A DNA stretch of 64,000 nt from the NCBI GenBank assembly GCA_020631735.1, contig CM036170.1, positions 67,533,737 through 67,597,736 of the forward strand. The letters are read 5' to 3'. Below, piece by piece: positions 33,373 to 44,411 of this stretch. The notes under the pieces are model-generated. The model did no database searches. It saw only the letters and a list, made by a program, of their open reading frames with translations, and had not been told where the DNA came from. The position numbers were made by a program, and so were the translations under genes. This DNA is from Saccharum officinarum. Taxonomy: Eukaryota; Streptophyta; Magnoliopsida; Poales; Poaceae. Positions within the stretch are counted from its first letter, which is position 1. Each line of letters opens with the position of its first letter.

Positions 33373-33640
33373 ACGTTGAGAATACGTGTGATCCTGGATC
33401 TCAGGGCCGCTGGGGCATCTGGGCGCAGAGCCACTGGAGACGCCGTTCGCCGGGGCGTGGGCAGCGTAGGGCCGCGGTGGTCGCCGGGGCGGAGGAAGCC
33501 GGAGCGCCGACGGAGGAAGCTTCGGGGCAAGGAGGCATCTCGTGCGGTGTACGGACAAGGTCATATGGAAGAGAATAGAGAAGAAAAAAAAGAAACAAAA
33601 GAAAAAAATAGATAAAGGCAATATAGACATGTTTATCTAA
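33373..33640. other. GC-rich unassigned stretch
   Basis: GC-rich from 33400 to 33530, then an A-rich tail. No motif of a known protein was found in either strand. Confidence 0.4.
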
Positions 33641-33870
33641 GGCCCCGTTTGGTTTGGAGGAGTTAAAATTTAACTCTCATCACATCAATGTTCTCTCAAA
33701 TGCATGGAGTACTAAATGTAGACTAATTGCATGCATGTCGGCACAGATTAAGAGTAATTTACGAGATGAATCTATTAAGCCTAATTAGTCTAAGATTGAA
33801 AACTTTTTGTCAAATAAAACGAAAGTGCTATAGTGTTTGTTAAACTTTAACACCCAAACCAAACGGGGCC
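33641..33870. mobile_element. Tourist/PIF-Harbinger-like MITE with TAA target duplication
   Basis: Termini GGCCCCGTTTGGTT and AACCAAACGGGGCC are perfect inverted repeats of 14 bp. TAA is repeated at 33638-33640 and 33871-33873. 230 bp, with no coding capacity. Confidence 0.88.
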
Positions 33871-33873
33871 TAA

Positions 33874-34560
33874 GATAGTTTGGGGGTTTAAACATTCATT
33901 TTAATTGAACCGACTTTGTTTTTTTTATTTCCAAATGACCTCAAATGTTGATATCGTCTATATCAAAGCTCTAGTACTTAACGTGATCTATAAACTTATA
34001 GTTGAAAACTTTTTTTTATTTGAGATAGTTTAGATGCCAATTATTTGTTTTAAGTTATCAGATTTTAAAATTCAAAATTTTAATTTTTCAAATGACTTCG
34101 GATGTTTGACATTGCCTATACCAAACTTGTAGCCCTTGATGAGATATATGGCAAATTTTTTTATTTGAGTTACTTTAGAGGCTCAAATATCATTTTAAGC
34201 TATCATATTTAGAAATTAATATTTTATGATCGTAGATGTAGAAATGATCTACACCAAATTTGTAGTGTTTAGTGAGATCTAAAACTTTTTTGTTGATTTT
34301 TTTCCTTGAGACCATTAAAAGTATGAAATATTTTATTAAATATTTAGGCATCTAAATGATCTCAAACGAAATAGATGTCAACTACAAATTTTAGATTACA
34401 TTGAACTTTATAATTTCGATATAAAGTTTATCTTCATTTAATTTCATATGAAAAGTTATGAATTGTTTTGATATAAGAGATCACTTACATGTGTGGCAGC
34501 AAGACAAAACCACCCACAAACGGTTTTTGATAGATTGAAATTTAGATACCTAGTTTTACA
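33874..34560. other. AT-rich region with degenerate internal repeats
   Basis: Phrases like CAAATGACCTCAAATGTTGA (33933), CAAATGACTTCGGATGTTTG (34088) and a weaker form near 34220 recur about every 150 bp with similar following text (CTATA-CCAAA-CTTGTAG). Probably an eroded transposon interior; the class is not determined. Confidence 0.35.
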
Positions 34561-34599
34561 GGGTAGAGAGTAGCTAATTTTGTAGGTAAGTGGATATAT

Positions 34600-34883
34600 A
34601 CATGTCGACCTTTTTTCCTCCCCAATTCCTCCATCACTAACGGCGGCGGCGGCGGCGGACGGCGCTGCGCTGCGACGACCGAGTAAGGGGCATTCCCTTC
34701 TCCTCGCCACAGTGGAATTTCGTCGTCCCGTCCTCCATCTGTCTGCAGGCGTGGATCGTGGCGGTGGAGCTCCCTCATTCAGCCTAGAGCACCCTGCCGT
34801 CCATCCCGTCAAGAAGACCTGACCACATCCCTGCAGCTGCCGCGGACGCGCCCGTCCATCCGGCAGTACGCAGCAGCGCTGAG
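34600..34883 (+). other. Probable first (leader) exon and promoter of the F-box gene
   Basis: A GC-rich stretch with a (GGC)n run ends in GCTGAG followed by GTATGC at 34884, a good splice donor. A second leader exon fits at 35292-35370 (TTCAG acceptor, AAAAG/GTACTC donor), and the coding exon begins at acceptor 37699. The exon chain is inferred from splice signals only. Minus-strand frames here (34456-34941) look spurious. Confidence 0.4.
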
Positions 34884-35897
34884 GTATGCTACGAGCCCTA
34901 CTCTTCCCTATCCTTTCCTCTGCTAGATCCACGAGGTACACTGTAGCTCCGGATTTCCATGTATGTTGATGCTAGTCTAAGATTATTTCCTGGAATGGGC
35001 ATGATTGTTTTCATTCATAACACTAGTAGGCATTGTAACGAGTAATTCAAAACTTCTGCTTAATAAATGGAATTATGAAAAAAAAATCATCCCCAGTCTA
35101 ACGAACATTAGCTAACGCTACACGGCTACAGTATGATGACACTACTTCACTGTCCCTTGCTACTACAACTAATTCAGATACTAGGCCAATCATTTGATCA
35201 ATATGTTTTTTATAGGCTGAACCTGTTAATCACTTAATTTTCATAAGTGCAAGATTATTTGAGGTGACTGTTTGAATTTCTGCTTGTTCAGGTGGAGGAC
35301 CCTGGAAATCTCATTAAGCTCTATACAGACTGGCATCTTTGGGTCTATCACTTGAGATCACCATCAAAAGGTACTCCAGATTTCTAAGAGTCTACCTGCT
35401 GTCCATGTTTGTCATTTTACAATAGTCCAGATACAGTGTAGTACTTGCCGCCTGTTTTCCAGACAGGCTGTAACCTCCCCCTCTTACTTGTACACAGATG
35501 TACTAATTACTTGTACACATATTTGAGCATATGGTCTGCACTGAGGTAGCATATTGTTATCAACCTTGATAGTTATAAGCATATTTATATTATGAATATT
35601 CTGTTGTACCCTATAGTATGTGCTAAGGTAGCATAATGTCATAAATTAAGAACTTAGTCTTGCATGTTGATGTTTGGTCATCCTCATCCGTTGGTGAGGA
35701 CTGGCCAAACCGTTTCAGTTCCATTTCTATTCCTAGCTAATAATAACAGTTACCTGACATATGAACCTCATTAACTGTGCTGGTATGTGGATCTTCCTTC
35801 GCTGCTAGCACAGTAGTCTATCTCAACATAGCGTAACTCAATCTTCCTTTGCAAGAAGGCATTTCCAGCCAGTAGTAGGTAGATATGTGATGGTGAT

Positions 35898-37039
35898 TGT
35901 CGGCGTTCGGTCCCGCGGGGGTCCTAAGCCGACGAGTGAGTGCTGCGTGTCCCTAATCTGGATGGTGATGCAAGGAGAATACACGGGGATTTATCCTGGT
36001 TCGGGCAAGAGAAGGCCCTACGTCCAGCGGGAAGGGGGGAGTATTATATTTCCTTGCTCCGAAGTGCTTGCGTAGGGGTTACAAGCTGTGAGAGATGGAA
36101 CCGAGCCCAGGTCTCAAAGGGAAAGTGAGAGTACAAGGAGATTGCTTGAGATGTTGATCTATGGGTGGTGTGCCTTTGCTCGTTTTGAGCGTGGCTTCTG
36201 GCTTGCGTCTTGCCTTGTCCGTTCGTTTGTCGCCCCCCTTCTTGTGGAGCCCTGGCCTGCCCTTTTATAGGGTAAGAGGAGGCCGGGACGCCGGGGTGCC
36301 TTGAGGTGAAGTTTTGTCGATCTCTGTGGGGGTGGCTGTAGCGACGTGCCCCAGGAATGGCCGGCCATCCCTGGACACCATGGTGACGTAGGGGATGAGA
36401 CGGTGAAAAGATCCTGAGTCCTGTGCCACGTCGGCCTTTCCTCCCTGCTGACCGGCGGTGGGTCGAGGCTGGGTCGAGGCCGGGTCGAGGACGGGCGGAT
36501 AAGGCCGAATCCCCGAGATCGTGGGATACGGACCTTGTCGTATTCACCCTCGAGAGTGACCAGTAGCAAAATAGTGTGCGGTATGGTGTGTATAGTGACA
36601 GGTTTTCACCTCCCATCCCGGGATGGGTGGTAAAAAGTGAGACCTGACACCGGCATTGCTTCCACGTCGGTCACGGCTGTAGCCATGACGGTAGGAGGTA
36701 GTAGGTAGTCGTATTAAATACTCTGACTTTTGTCTCAGAGTAGGTGGATAGAATAGGTCGAGTGTTCCGACCCGGGGTCGTGCGAGTCGGAGATTGCCGA
36801 TAGTCGAGGTGCCTTGTCGAACGAGCTTCGTACGAGTCGGGACGCGGTCGAGGTGTCCCGTCGAGGGTGCCTCGTACGAGTCGGAACGTAGTCGAGGCGT
36901 CCCGTCGAGCTGGCCTTGTGCGAGTCGGAACGCAGTCGAGGTGTCTCGTGCGCTATCTTTGGCTTTGTTCCGTTTGTGGATAGTGTTTTGTTTTTCTTGA
37001 TCGTTGATTGTGGGTACCCCTAGTTTGTAGGTACCGACA
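35898..37039. mobile_element. Solo LTR (Gypsy-like) with GTGAT target duplication
   Basis: 1142 bp from TGTCGGCGTTCGG to GTACCGACA, flanked by GTGAT at 35893-35897 and 37040-37044. No internal region and no second LTR, so it arose by LTR-LTR recombination. It lies in the inferred leader intron of the F-box gene. A 44-bp minisatellite (GTCGAGGTG... starts near 36803, 36847, 36891, 36934) lies inside. Confidence 0.9.
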
Positions 37040-37499
37040 GTGATGATCTGGTGCCTCTTTTCCTAAGCAGTGGCTTCCCCTCTTATTTGTACTGGTGTCT
37101 GGTGGTAGTGGGGTGCTGTTGCTGGTCATGGTTCCGTCTGTTAATTTGTCTGGCTGCATTATTATTATCATTGGCCCTGTTCAATGGATGGCTTAGTATG
37201 CAGTTGGGATGTTTTGAGAATTAAGGTTGCGCTTTCGAGGTACTGCTGCCTGATGGATCTGGAATGACAATGGTGCCTTTTCTATCAGCTTGGTTCAATG
37301 GTGTTCTAATTGTGGTTTTTGCATTGCTTTTTGGATAGTTCATTGCTATTTGTAGGAGTACATGGCATTTTTGACATACATATCACGTGCCTACTGGTTG
37401 CCTTCCTGGATTCATTGTGAAATTTTGGTATGTCTTCAAATGTTAAATTTCTGGAGATGGCCAGTGTTGCCTGCTTGTCATTTCTTTTGCACCTGTAGC

Positions 37500-37690
37500 T
37501 TTGTAACTTAGGTACTTCTATATCTTATTAGTTACTGATGATTGCGCAGTATGTAATAGTTATTAGTTACTGATGATGGTTTTTAACTCCAGTTGCTGAT
37601 GATTGTGCAGTATTCAATATAGTTGTGCAGTATGTAATAGTTATTAGTTACTGATGATTGCATTGTGTTTAACTCCAGTTGCTGGCTATT
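37500..37690. repeat. About 80-bp imperfect tandem repeat
   Basis: CAGTATGTAATAGTTATTAG occurs near 37548 and 37629 with related flanks (AACTCCAGTTGCTG). It lies just upstream of the F-box coding exon. Confidence 0.7.
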
Positions 37691-37722
37691 GTTGGACAGG
37701 CCCAGAATCTTATTAGTTACCG

Positions 37723-38966
37723 ATGATGGACGTCCTGCCGGACGGCGTCCTCGAGCACATCCTCAGCTTCCTGCTAGCTCCAGAGGCCGTGCGGACGTGC
37801 GTTCTCGCTCGACGCTGGCGCCAGCTCTGGAGATTCACCACGTGCCTGCGTGTCGGGTGCCGCCATGAGGATGAAGTGGCACTGGTGAAAGAGCACCGCG
37901 AGTTTTTGGACCATCTGCTGCTCCTCCGTGGAGGTTCACCTCTTGACGTATGTGAATTCGGATTTACTGGATTCCAGGATGATGATGTGCCACGGGTGAA
38001 TCTCTGGTTCCACCATGCCATGATGTGCAGGGTTCGAGCGCTCAAGCTCCATATGTTTTCCATGTTCTATCTTGTGCTAGATGACCTGCCTCTCGTTTCT
38101 CAGCACCAGACAAGACTGGACCTCCGTGGTGTACAGCTCCACAGCAGTTTTCTCAACTTCTCCAGCTGCCCGGCCTTGGAACATCTAGAGTTGGTTGACT
38201 GTGGTCTCTCGACTGCCAACAAGATCTCGTCCAAGTCCCTAAAGCATCTGAGCTTGACTGATTGCGGTTTTGATTCTGTTAACAGCGTTTGCATTTATAC
38301 CCCAAGCCTGGTTTCACTGTGTCTAGATGACCTCTGCGAGACGACTCCCACACTTGACAGCATGCCATCATTAGTGAAGGCCTTTGTCCGGATAACCAAG
38401 GAATGTGCGGATGTCTGTGCAAAGCTGTTAGACCCAGAAATTTTGGATTGTATCTGCCAATTGTGCAACAGTTCTGAGAACACTGATGGCAGCGGTAGTT
38501 CTGTGCTCCTAAGAGGTTTATCCCAAGCTAAGAGCTTGGTGTTGATTTCTGAACCAGACCAGGTAAAGTTACACTTTGCCTCAATTACATTATTAATAAC
38601 TCTATATGCCATCCCCATATTTATGCTACATTGGCTACATTATTGCATCTTTTTGTCCAGATTATATTCAGAAGTGATTTGAGATGGTGCCCCGTCTTTA
38701 ACAATCTGAAGGCTTTATTTCTCAATGACTACTGGTGTACACCTGACTTCAACGCATTAGTCTGTATTCTTGAACACTCACCGGTTCTTGAGAAGCTTAC
38801 ACTTGAACTGTTTTGTGAGGTATGTTCTTTATAAATAATGAGCAATTGCTTCTCTGCAAATGAGAATAGTTACACCACTGAGTGATCTTGGGAAAAATGA
38901 TTTATTTCACTGCAGGGACCTAAGTATAAAATTGAAATGAAAGGAAGCTTGAATCTGATGGAGTGA
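37723..38966 (+). CDS. F-box / LRR-like (FBD-type) protein, truncated by an early stop
   Basis: A substrate-receptor type subunit of SCF ubiquitin ligases. Three coding exons fit: 37723-38562 (280 codons), 38661-38819 (53 codons) and 38916-38966, joined by GT-AG introns that all keep phase 0. Residues 3-38 are the F-box (LPDGVLEHILSFLLAPEAV...RRWRQLW). Leucine-rich segments follow (LEHLELVDCGL, LKHLSLTDCGF, LVSLCLDDL), and exon 2 gives LKALFLNDYW and LEKLTLELF. In exon 3 the frame hits TGA at 38964 after KGSLNLME. The same frame then stays open to about 39105 with ISEHLNIVEVKCQ and VLKVLKFL, the usual end of FBD-type proteins. A single C-to-T change (CGA to TGA) would explain it. About 46 residues are lost, so the gene could be a weak or recent pseudogene. 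Confidence 0.8.
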
Positions 38967-39174
38967 TCGGCTAAAATTTCAGAACACCTTAACATTGTTG
39001 AAGTCAAGTGTCAAGATGTTGACGAGAGAGTTCTCAAAGTGTTGAAGTTCCTTTCTACCATTAACATATGTAAGCTAACTTACAACTTTCTTGGTGCTTC
39101 TATCTGAAAGTTCACTACAAAATTATTGGCGAACAAACAACCTGCACTGCATAGATGAGCATTTAGCTGGCAGA
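38967..39174 (+). pseudogene. Untranslated remainder of the FBD-like tail
   Basis: The open continuation after the early TGA encodes residues typical of the C-terminal F-box/FBD tail up to about 39105, then 3' flank. Confidence 0.6.
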
Positions 39175-39420
39175 TAAAATCACAAAAGTCTGAACTTTCA
39201 CATGCAGTTAGTAAACTACATGTTAAACAATCAGTAGACTTTTGTATTCTAATTCGAAGTTGAAATTGTTGTAGTTGTAGTGTCATAATTAGTAAACTAC
39301 ATGTCAAACAGTTAGTATTTTTTTTTTCATTCACTATCAGGTTAATTGAACATATGACAGTTAATCAGATTAGCCAGCAGTTGTTCATACAGTTTTAAGA
39401 TTCTGTCAAGCTACTGATTT
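39175..39420. repeat. Direct repeat 1 (about 240 bp)
   Basis: Matches 41047-41283 in the same orientation with about 90% identity; both contain TTGAACATATGACAGTTAATC. The two copies are 1.87 kb apart and bracket the NLR relics. Confidence 0.85.
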
Positions 39421-39880
39421 TTCTATTCCTATATATAACAGTTAGCTCTGGAGTTATTATGATTTTCATTTTTGTACAGATTTTGGTGTCTTAATTGAGG
39501 TGCTATAAAATTCGGGCTGTCAAGGGATCTACTATCTTTCACTGTCACAAAATGTAAGGCTGAAGTTGGCTGGAACAAGGTTGTCATCTCTATGACTATT
39601 CTATATGGGCAATTGGGTGTGTTGTGTCAGCTATAGACCTGTAGCTATATGGATGTCTAACAAATGGCAGCATAAATTGTTCAGAACTTTAAGTATCACT
39701 AGTTGGATCAGGCACACCATATCAGTATGATTTCTTTCGCACAGAGATCATGAGGGTTTGTTCGACAAATCTGGACCAATTAATGTGCCTTTAGTAAGTG
39801 TAAGTATATATACTTTGATGCTGATAATGTCACCTTCTCTTGTAGCATAATCTGTTCATATCACACTGTGTTCAAATGCA
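39421..39880. other. Unassigned stretch
   Basis: No gene, repeat or RNA recognised. Confidence 0.4.
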
Positions 39881-40395
39881 CATGCCTTAGCAAACTGTAA
39901 AAGCCTAGCTGCAAGTGCGCATGAACCTGGAAGCACATGGTGAACAGCTGTTGCAGAGACTGAAGTTCCCCTACCCAGTCGTGCAGTGCAGCATGAGAAT
40001 AGCAGAGCAAGCCAACACAGTCAGAAAACAGGAGGGATGTGAGGCTCCGCAAGCTCACTGGCAGCTCGGGAGGACTTCATCTCCAGTGACTCGAGTGTTG
40101 TCATGTGTCTGCAGCAGCTCCCACCCACGTCCAAATCCTAACCCTGACATCTCATCCCCCATAGCCCAAGCTTGTTCATTCAGGTGACTGAAATTGGAGG
40201 AAGAGGACCCCACCCGAGGCATTGGCCTGGCAATTGCAGCAGTTGCTCGCTGCTCTCGGACAAGTGCAGGTTCTCTAGTGACAAAGGCATGTGTGGCTTG
40301 ACGTTCAACTTAGCACAGTCAAGCTGACAACGCTTTAAGCCTTCGACGCTGAAGCAACACGCTGTTCTTTTCGAGGACAATGGTGGGTGGCACAT
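39880..40395 (-). pseudogene. NLR leucine-rich-repeat relic
   Basis: The minus-strand frame at 40395-40180 gives CQLDCAKLNVKPHMPLSLENL and EQLLQLPGQ. These resemble the NLR at 6422-10342 around CCPKLRVKPYFPDSLEHLQL and LLYPCQGQ. A second frame at 40058-39861 gives SLTSLLFSDCVGLLC and LQSLQQL, LRR-style text. Stops and frame changes separate the pieces. It is an eroded paralogue fragment, not a gene. Confidence 0.65.
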
Positions 40396-40768
40396 TTCGT
40401 CGAATAATATTAAGCATGTATATCCCTCAATGCATAAAATTTCAGTGGTAGGATAGTAGTGCTTTACATTGCTACATTTTCATAGGTTCTGGATTGGAGA
40501 CAGTTTATTGTCTGTCTCTAGCAATTTATCTGGGTATCTGTCCATCTGATTCGATTTGAGTTCATATTGATCAGTTCATTATGCTCCGATTATTTGCATG
40601 CTTGTTTGATTCAGGCAATGTATACTGTAGCCAGAAAATAGACCTGAAGTCCTGAACTGTCGACTGATCTGCACTTGATCTGAACAGCCGTTGCTCTCTG
40701 AACTATCTGTCGACTTATACTTTCCTGCACGTGCAACAGTGCCATATCTTCGCTCCAGAGAGAGGTTG

Positions 40769-40876
40769 TTGTGGTTAAGAACATAGAGAAGATGGAGTTG
40801 GTTGTAGGTGCTTCACAAGTGATTGTGGTTAAGAACATAGAGAAGATGGAGTTGGTTGTAGGTGCTTCACAAGTGA
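40769..40876 (+). repeat. Exact 54-bp tandem duplication
   Basis: Two identical copies starting at 40769 and 40823 (TTGTGGTTAAGAACATAG...). 54 bp is 18 codons, so the frame of VVKNIEKMELVVGASQV is kept in both. Confidence 0.95.
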
Positions 40877-41065
40877 CAAGCCACCATGAAGTCTCTCCTG
40901 GGAAAGCTGGGCGGCCTTCTCGCCCAGGAGTACACTTTGATCAGAGTGGTTCGTGGCGGCATCCAGTACATCAACGATAAGCTTGCCAGCATACAGGCAT
41001 TCCTTGGTGACCTCAGCGACCCAGATGATCAAGACAACCGGACGAATAAAATCACACAAGTCTGA
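40790..41065 (+). pseudogene. NLR N-terminal (Rx_N) relic
   Basis: MELVVGASQV followed, one frame over from the ATG at 40886, by SLLGKLGGLLAQEYTLIR, GGIQYINDKLASIQAFL and GDLSDPDDQD. That is the start of a CC-NBS-LRR protein. It ends in a stop at about 41065, where direct repeat 2 begins. No NB-ARC follows. It is on the opposite strand to the LRR relic 0.5 kb away. Confidence 0.78.
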
Positions 41066-41283
41066 ACTTTCACATGTAGTTAGTAAACTACATGTCAAAC
41101 AATCAGTAGACTTGTATTCTAATTTGAAGTTGAAATTGTTGTGGTGTCGTAGTTTGTAAACTACATGTGAAACAATTACTAGTTTTTTTTTTCATTCATT
41201 GTTAGGTTAATTGAACATATGACAGTTAATCAGATTAGCCAACAGTTGTTCATGCAGTTCTAAGATTCTGTCAAGTTACTGAT
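41047..41283. repeat. Direct repeat 2 (about 240 bp)
   Basis: Second copy of 39175-39420; see that entry. It overlaps the end of the Rx_N relic frame. Confidence 0.85.
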
Positions 41284-41549
41284 TAGATTAGCTAGGTTAT
41301 TTGTTGTCTTCCCTTTGTGCTAGTGCCATGTTTGGTCACAGCTTATTATAAGAGGGAACCCTGTGAGAACTACTATTGTAGACCCCTTTTTTTTTTGGTT
41401 GTAGTACTTTACAAATTCGTATGTTTGTGTTTGGTCTGTTGCCATGAGCCCATGACTTCTAAAACCAATGCATGTAGTGTATTGAGTATTGACAACATGC
41501 CTCCCACCGTGTGAGGTAAACTGAGTTTCATGCTTCTTACTAATTATTA

Positions 41550-41678
41550 GGCCCCGTTCGGCTGGGCTGATAAGCCGGCTGAAAAACACTATTGGCTAAT
41601 TTGTTGTGAGAGAAAAATATTGTTTCGGCTGAAAAAATAAGCTGAAAAAGACGAATTATAAGCCGGGTAAACAGGCTC
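41550..41678. mobile_element. Tourist-like MITE, 129 bp, TTA target duplication
   Basis: GGCCCCGTTCGGCTGGGCT start and GGGTAAACAGGCTC end with TTA at 41547-41549 and 41679-41681. The interior contains GGCTGAAAAA repeats, typical of a common grass MITE. Confidence 0.82.
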
Positions 41679-41689
41679 TTAGTTGCACA

Positions 41690-42475
41690 AAACAAATTCA
41701 CTTCCTGACCGGGGCTAAACCAGCGCCAGTACTTGCTAGCCGATCGGAACTTGCTGTATTCAGCATAGACATCGGCGGCGACTCCAGATCTTATTAGGCA
41801 GAGCCACACCGTGCATCAGGAATGATGAAGCAACGCTAGGATTGCTTTCTGTGATAATGACACGGATGAACTTGATGGCGTTTGGTTTCCTGCCAGGTAA
41901 CGTAAGCAGTAATGGCAATAGGATGACCGGTGACTAGCGGGAGGATCTCTGATTACTTGATCTGTGAATAGGAATAGAGCGCTATCTGATTCTGAGCCGA
42001 ACCAAGCACCTGTATCACGATCTGATTCCCCAAGTAACGAGATCACGTCACATTTCCCTACACCAAAGGCCTCCAGAAGGGTACTACACACTGCGATATG
42101 TAGCATTTGCTAGCCACAAATCAGTATACCTCCAACAGTCTAAAAGAATGGGCACATCGAATCAACATCAGAACGAGAACATTTTAAAATTGCAAATATC
42201 AAGGATGAACAAGTTACACAATGTCAAGATCGTATGATAATCCTAAAGCCCATCAAACCAAGCGCACTGAAAATCCTGAAGTCCACCCTGACTACAAAAA
42301 GAGCAGGCCCCAATATACCCATTGAGTAACAGCAGCACGACAGTAAGAGATTCAAGTAGACTAGGACCAAGCATAAAGCTTAGGTTTAAGTTACGAACAC
42401 TGAAGTAGGGCTATCAGCACACAAAGGACCATCAGGCAATTGTCACACACAAAGGACCATCAGAGAATTATCATT
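41690..42475. other. Unassigned intergenic region
   Basis: A 96-codon minus frame (41816-42106) has no familiar motif. No other structure was seen. Confidence 0.35.
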
Positions 42476-42593
42476 CCCTCCATTCCAAATTTGGAACGTA
42501 GGGCTATCAGCATACAATAGCTTTTACCACATTCCTAGATATGACTATGCATCTAGAAAAGTAAGAACGACTAAAAATTTGGAACGTAGGGAG
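42476..42593. mobile_element. Stowaway-like MITE remnant
   Basis: CCCTCCATTCCAAATTTGG at the left and AATTTGGAACGTAGGGAG at the right form inverted ends of the CTCCCTCCGTTCC type. Confidence 0.5.
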
Positions 42594-42718
42594 TAAACAG
42601 CAAACAAACAAGTACAATTCAACAGAGCACTCTTTATAGCGCTAGTGCTATTGAGGATTTAATTGGGCCTGTTGCAAACAACCTCTCTTTTTCCATCAAA
42701 CAATCACCTGTCTAATCT

Positions 42719-42800
42719 GTGCCTGAACCGTGACTGAGGGTGCTTGTTAGGTTTCAACTCTAGCCTACCCCAACTTGCTTGGGACTGACAGGCTTGGTGG
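42719..42800 (+). mobile_element. RTE LINE 3'-end relic
   Basis: GCCTGAACCGTGAC matches the coding end of the LINE at 10383-12186. TCTAGCCTACCCCAACTTGC then matches its 3'UTR just before the (GTT)n tail. The middle is deleted. It lies on the plus strand. Confidence 0.82.
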
Positions 42801-43683
42801 TTGGTAATCACCTGTCCAATCTATACCGCAATACTTCTGTGGCAAGTGACAGTATTTTTTCTCTAAACACTGTATTAGGACTAGAATAATAACGTCCCTT
42901 AAAACAAGATACTCCATATACTAACAATAGAGCCATTCCAGTCACAACTACAACAGCAGCACCTATGTACAAATAATCATACCAGAGGTGGTGCCAAAGT
43001 GTATGATAAAAAGGAACTACACTAATCATGAAAGCAACTAAGTTGATAAAAGGGATTATATAGGCAAATCACTACACTAATCATGAAATCATGAAAGCAA
43101 CATTTGACATCCTAAAACTACAGTGAATGGATGGAGAGACATCATCCAAAATTGATATAAAGCATTTTGTAGCTCACTTCAGTGCGAAGGATATAGCAAT
43201 CACATGCACACTTTAGTCCCTAGTGAATTTGAGCATCAGCTGCAAGTTAGGAGTAAGTAAATCCTAAAATCCCATGTTGCAGTATCTAACACCAATAATG
43301 CGATACTACTCTCATAATCGTGCAATCAATTCAACAAAGCATAAACAGACAGAAACTAGCACTAAACACAAAACGGATACCGATGAAAATTTAAAGGCAA
43401 ATCATGTGCTAGATATAATATAACAAGCAAAACATACTTCAGAGGCTAACTAATAGGCGATTATATCATAATTACTCGACAGAGATAATAACAAACAAAA
43501 ACATACTTCAGAGACTAATTAATAGTCTTCAAAATCTCCTCACATTTGATACCACAATGCCAGTCTAAAACATTAAGGTAGGTAAAACAGAAGCTAGATA
43601 TAGATAAGCAGCTCCATGGACAGGAAATGAAGCCACGAACAACCAGAACGACCTTGCAAATTTGCGATCCGGCAAGCAATCGC
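42801..43683 (-). other. 3' flank of RPS16
   Basis: AT-rich. It probably contains the RPS16 3'UTR (43500-43683) and unassigned sequence. No gene was recognised. Confidence 0.4.
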
Positions 43684-44130
43684 TCAACGGTACGACTTCT
43701 GGAACCTGGCGCGGGCACCACGACCACCGAACTTCTTGGGCTCGCAGCGCCTGGGGTCGGCGACGAGGAGGGTGCGGTCGTAGCGGGCGAAGATGTCCTT
43801 GACCTCCTTCTTGGCGGCCTCGTCGACGTACTTCTGGTAGTAGGCGACGAGCCCCTTGGCGACGGCCTGGCGGATGGCGTAGATCTGCGACGTCTTGCCG
43901 CCGCCGCGGACGCGGATCCGCATGTCGATGTCCTTGAACCTGGACCGCCCCGCCAGCAGGATGGGCTCGAAGGCCTTGAGGCGGAGCATCTCCGGGCGGA
44001 TCAGCTCGATCGGGACGCCGTTCACCTTGATCAGCCCGCGCCCCGGCTTCGTGTACGCCACGGCCACGGCGGTCTTCTTCCGCCCGAAGCACTGGACCGT
44101 GCCCGGGGTAGGGCGGCTCAGCACGGACAT
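43684..44130 (-). CDS. RPS16: 40S ribosomal protein S16 (uS9), cytosolic
   Basis: 148 codons, full length for plant S16, uninterrupted, intronless. It is a component of the small ribosomal subunit head; its C-terminal tail reaches the decoding centre. Seen in the sequence: [15 protein letters not shown] near the N-terminus, [27 protein letters not shown] (about 87-104), [31 protein letters not shown] and the invariant C-terminal RARFQKSYR. High GC3, unlike its AT-rich surroundings, as usual for strongly expressed grass genes. The opposite-strand and shifted frames here are shadows. Confidence 0.97.
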   Translation of the reverse strand: MSVLSRPTPGTVQCFGRKKTAVAVAYTKPGRGLIKVNGVPIELIRPEMLRLKAFEPILLAGRSRFKDIDMRIRVRGGGKTSQIYAIRQAVAKGLVAYYQKYVDEAAKKEVKDIFARYDRTLLVADPRRCEPKKFGGRGARARFQKSYR

Positions 44131-44164
44131 GGTTGCGGTGGTTGCTGCTGGGTTCGCAGCGGCG

Positions 44165-44395
44165 GCGCTAGGGTTTTGGCGGCTTGGGGGAGGGGGCAGC
44201 GGAGAGCGGGGAGCGGCTGGAGTGAGTGGGCTTTTATAGCCTCGAAGCGTTAGGGTTTTGTGTGGTGCCCCGGAGGCTCTGAGAATGGCATGTGGGCCCG
44301 TGGAGCGTTTGAGATATATGGGCCGTAGTAGTTCTTGGGGCCCATGTTGTAGTTAGACGAGACATTTATTGGGCTGGGCCTTCAGAGGCCCATGT
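44165..44395 (-). promoter_or_regulatory. RPS16 promoter: TATA, telo-boxes, site II elements
   Basis: On the minus strand: TATA-like CTATAAAAG (44231-44239), telo-boxes AAAACCCTA at 44169-44177 and 44250-44259, and five site II-type TGGGCC/GGCCCA motifs between 44293 and 44394. Telo-box plus site II is the established signature of plant ribosomal-protein promoters. Confidence 0.8.
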
Positions 44396-44411
44396 CGTGT
44401 GATAAAAGGCC

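Noticed and set aside
34456..34941. 161-codon minus frame
   Set aside because: It overlaps the GC-rich leader exon inferred for the F-box gene and has no motif.
43565..44253. Long frames of 175 and 208 codons overlapping RPS16
   Set aside because: Shadow frames of a high-GC3 gene. The S16 frame is unmistakable.
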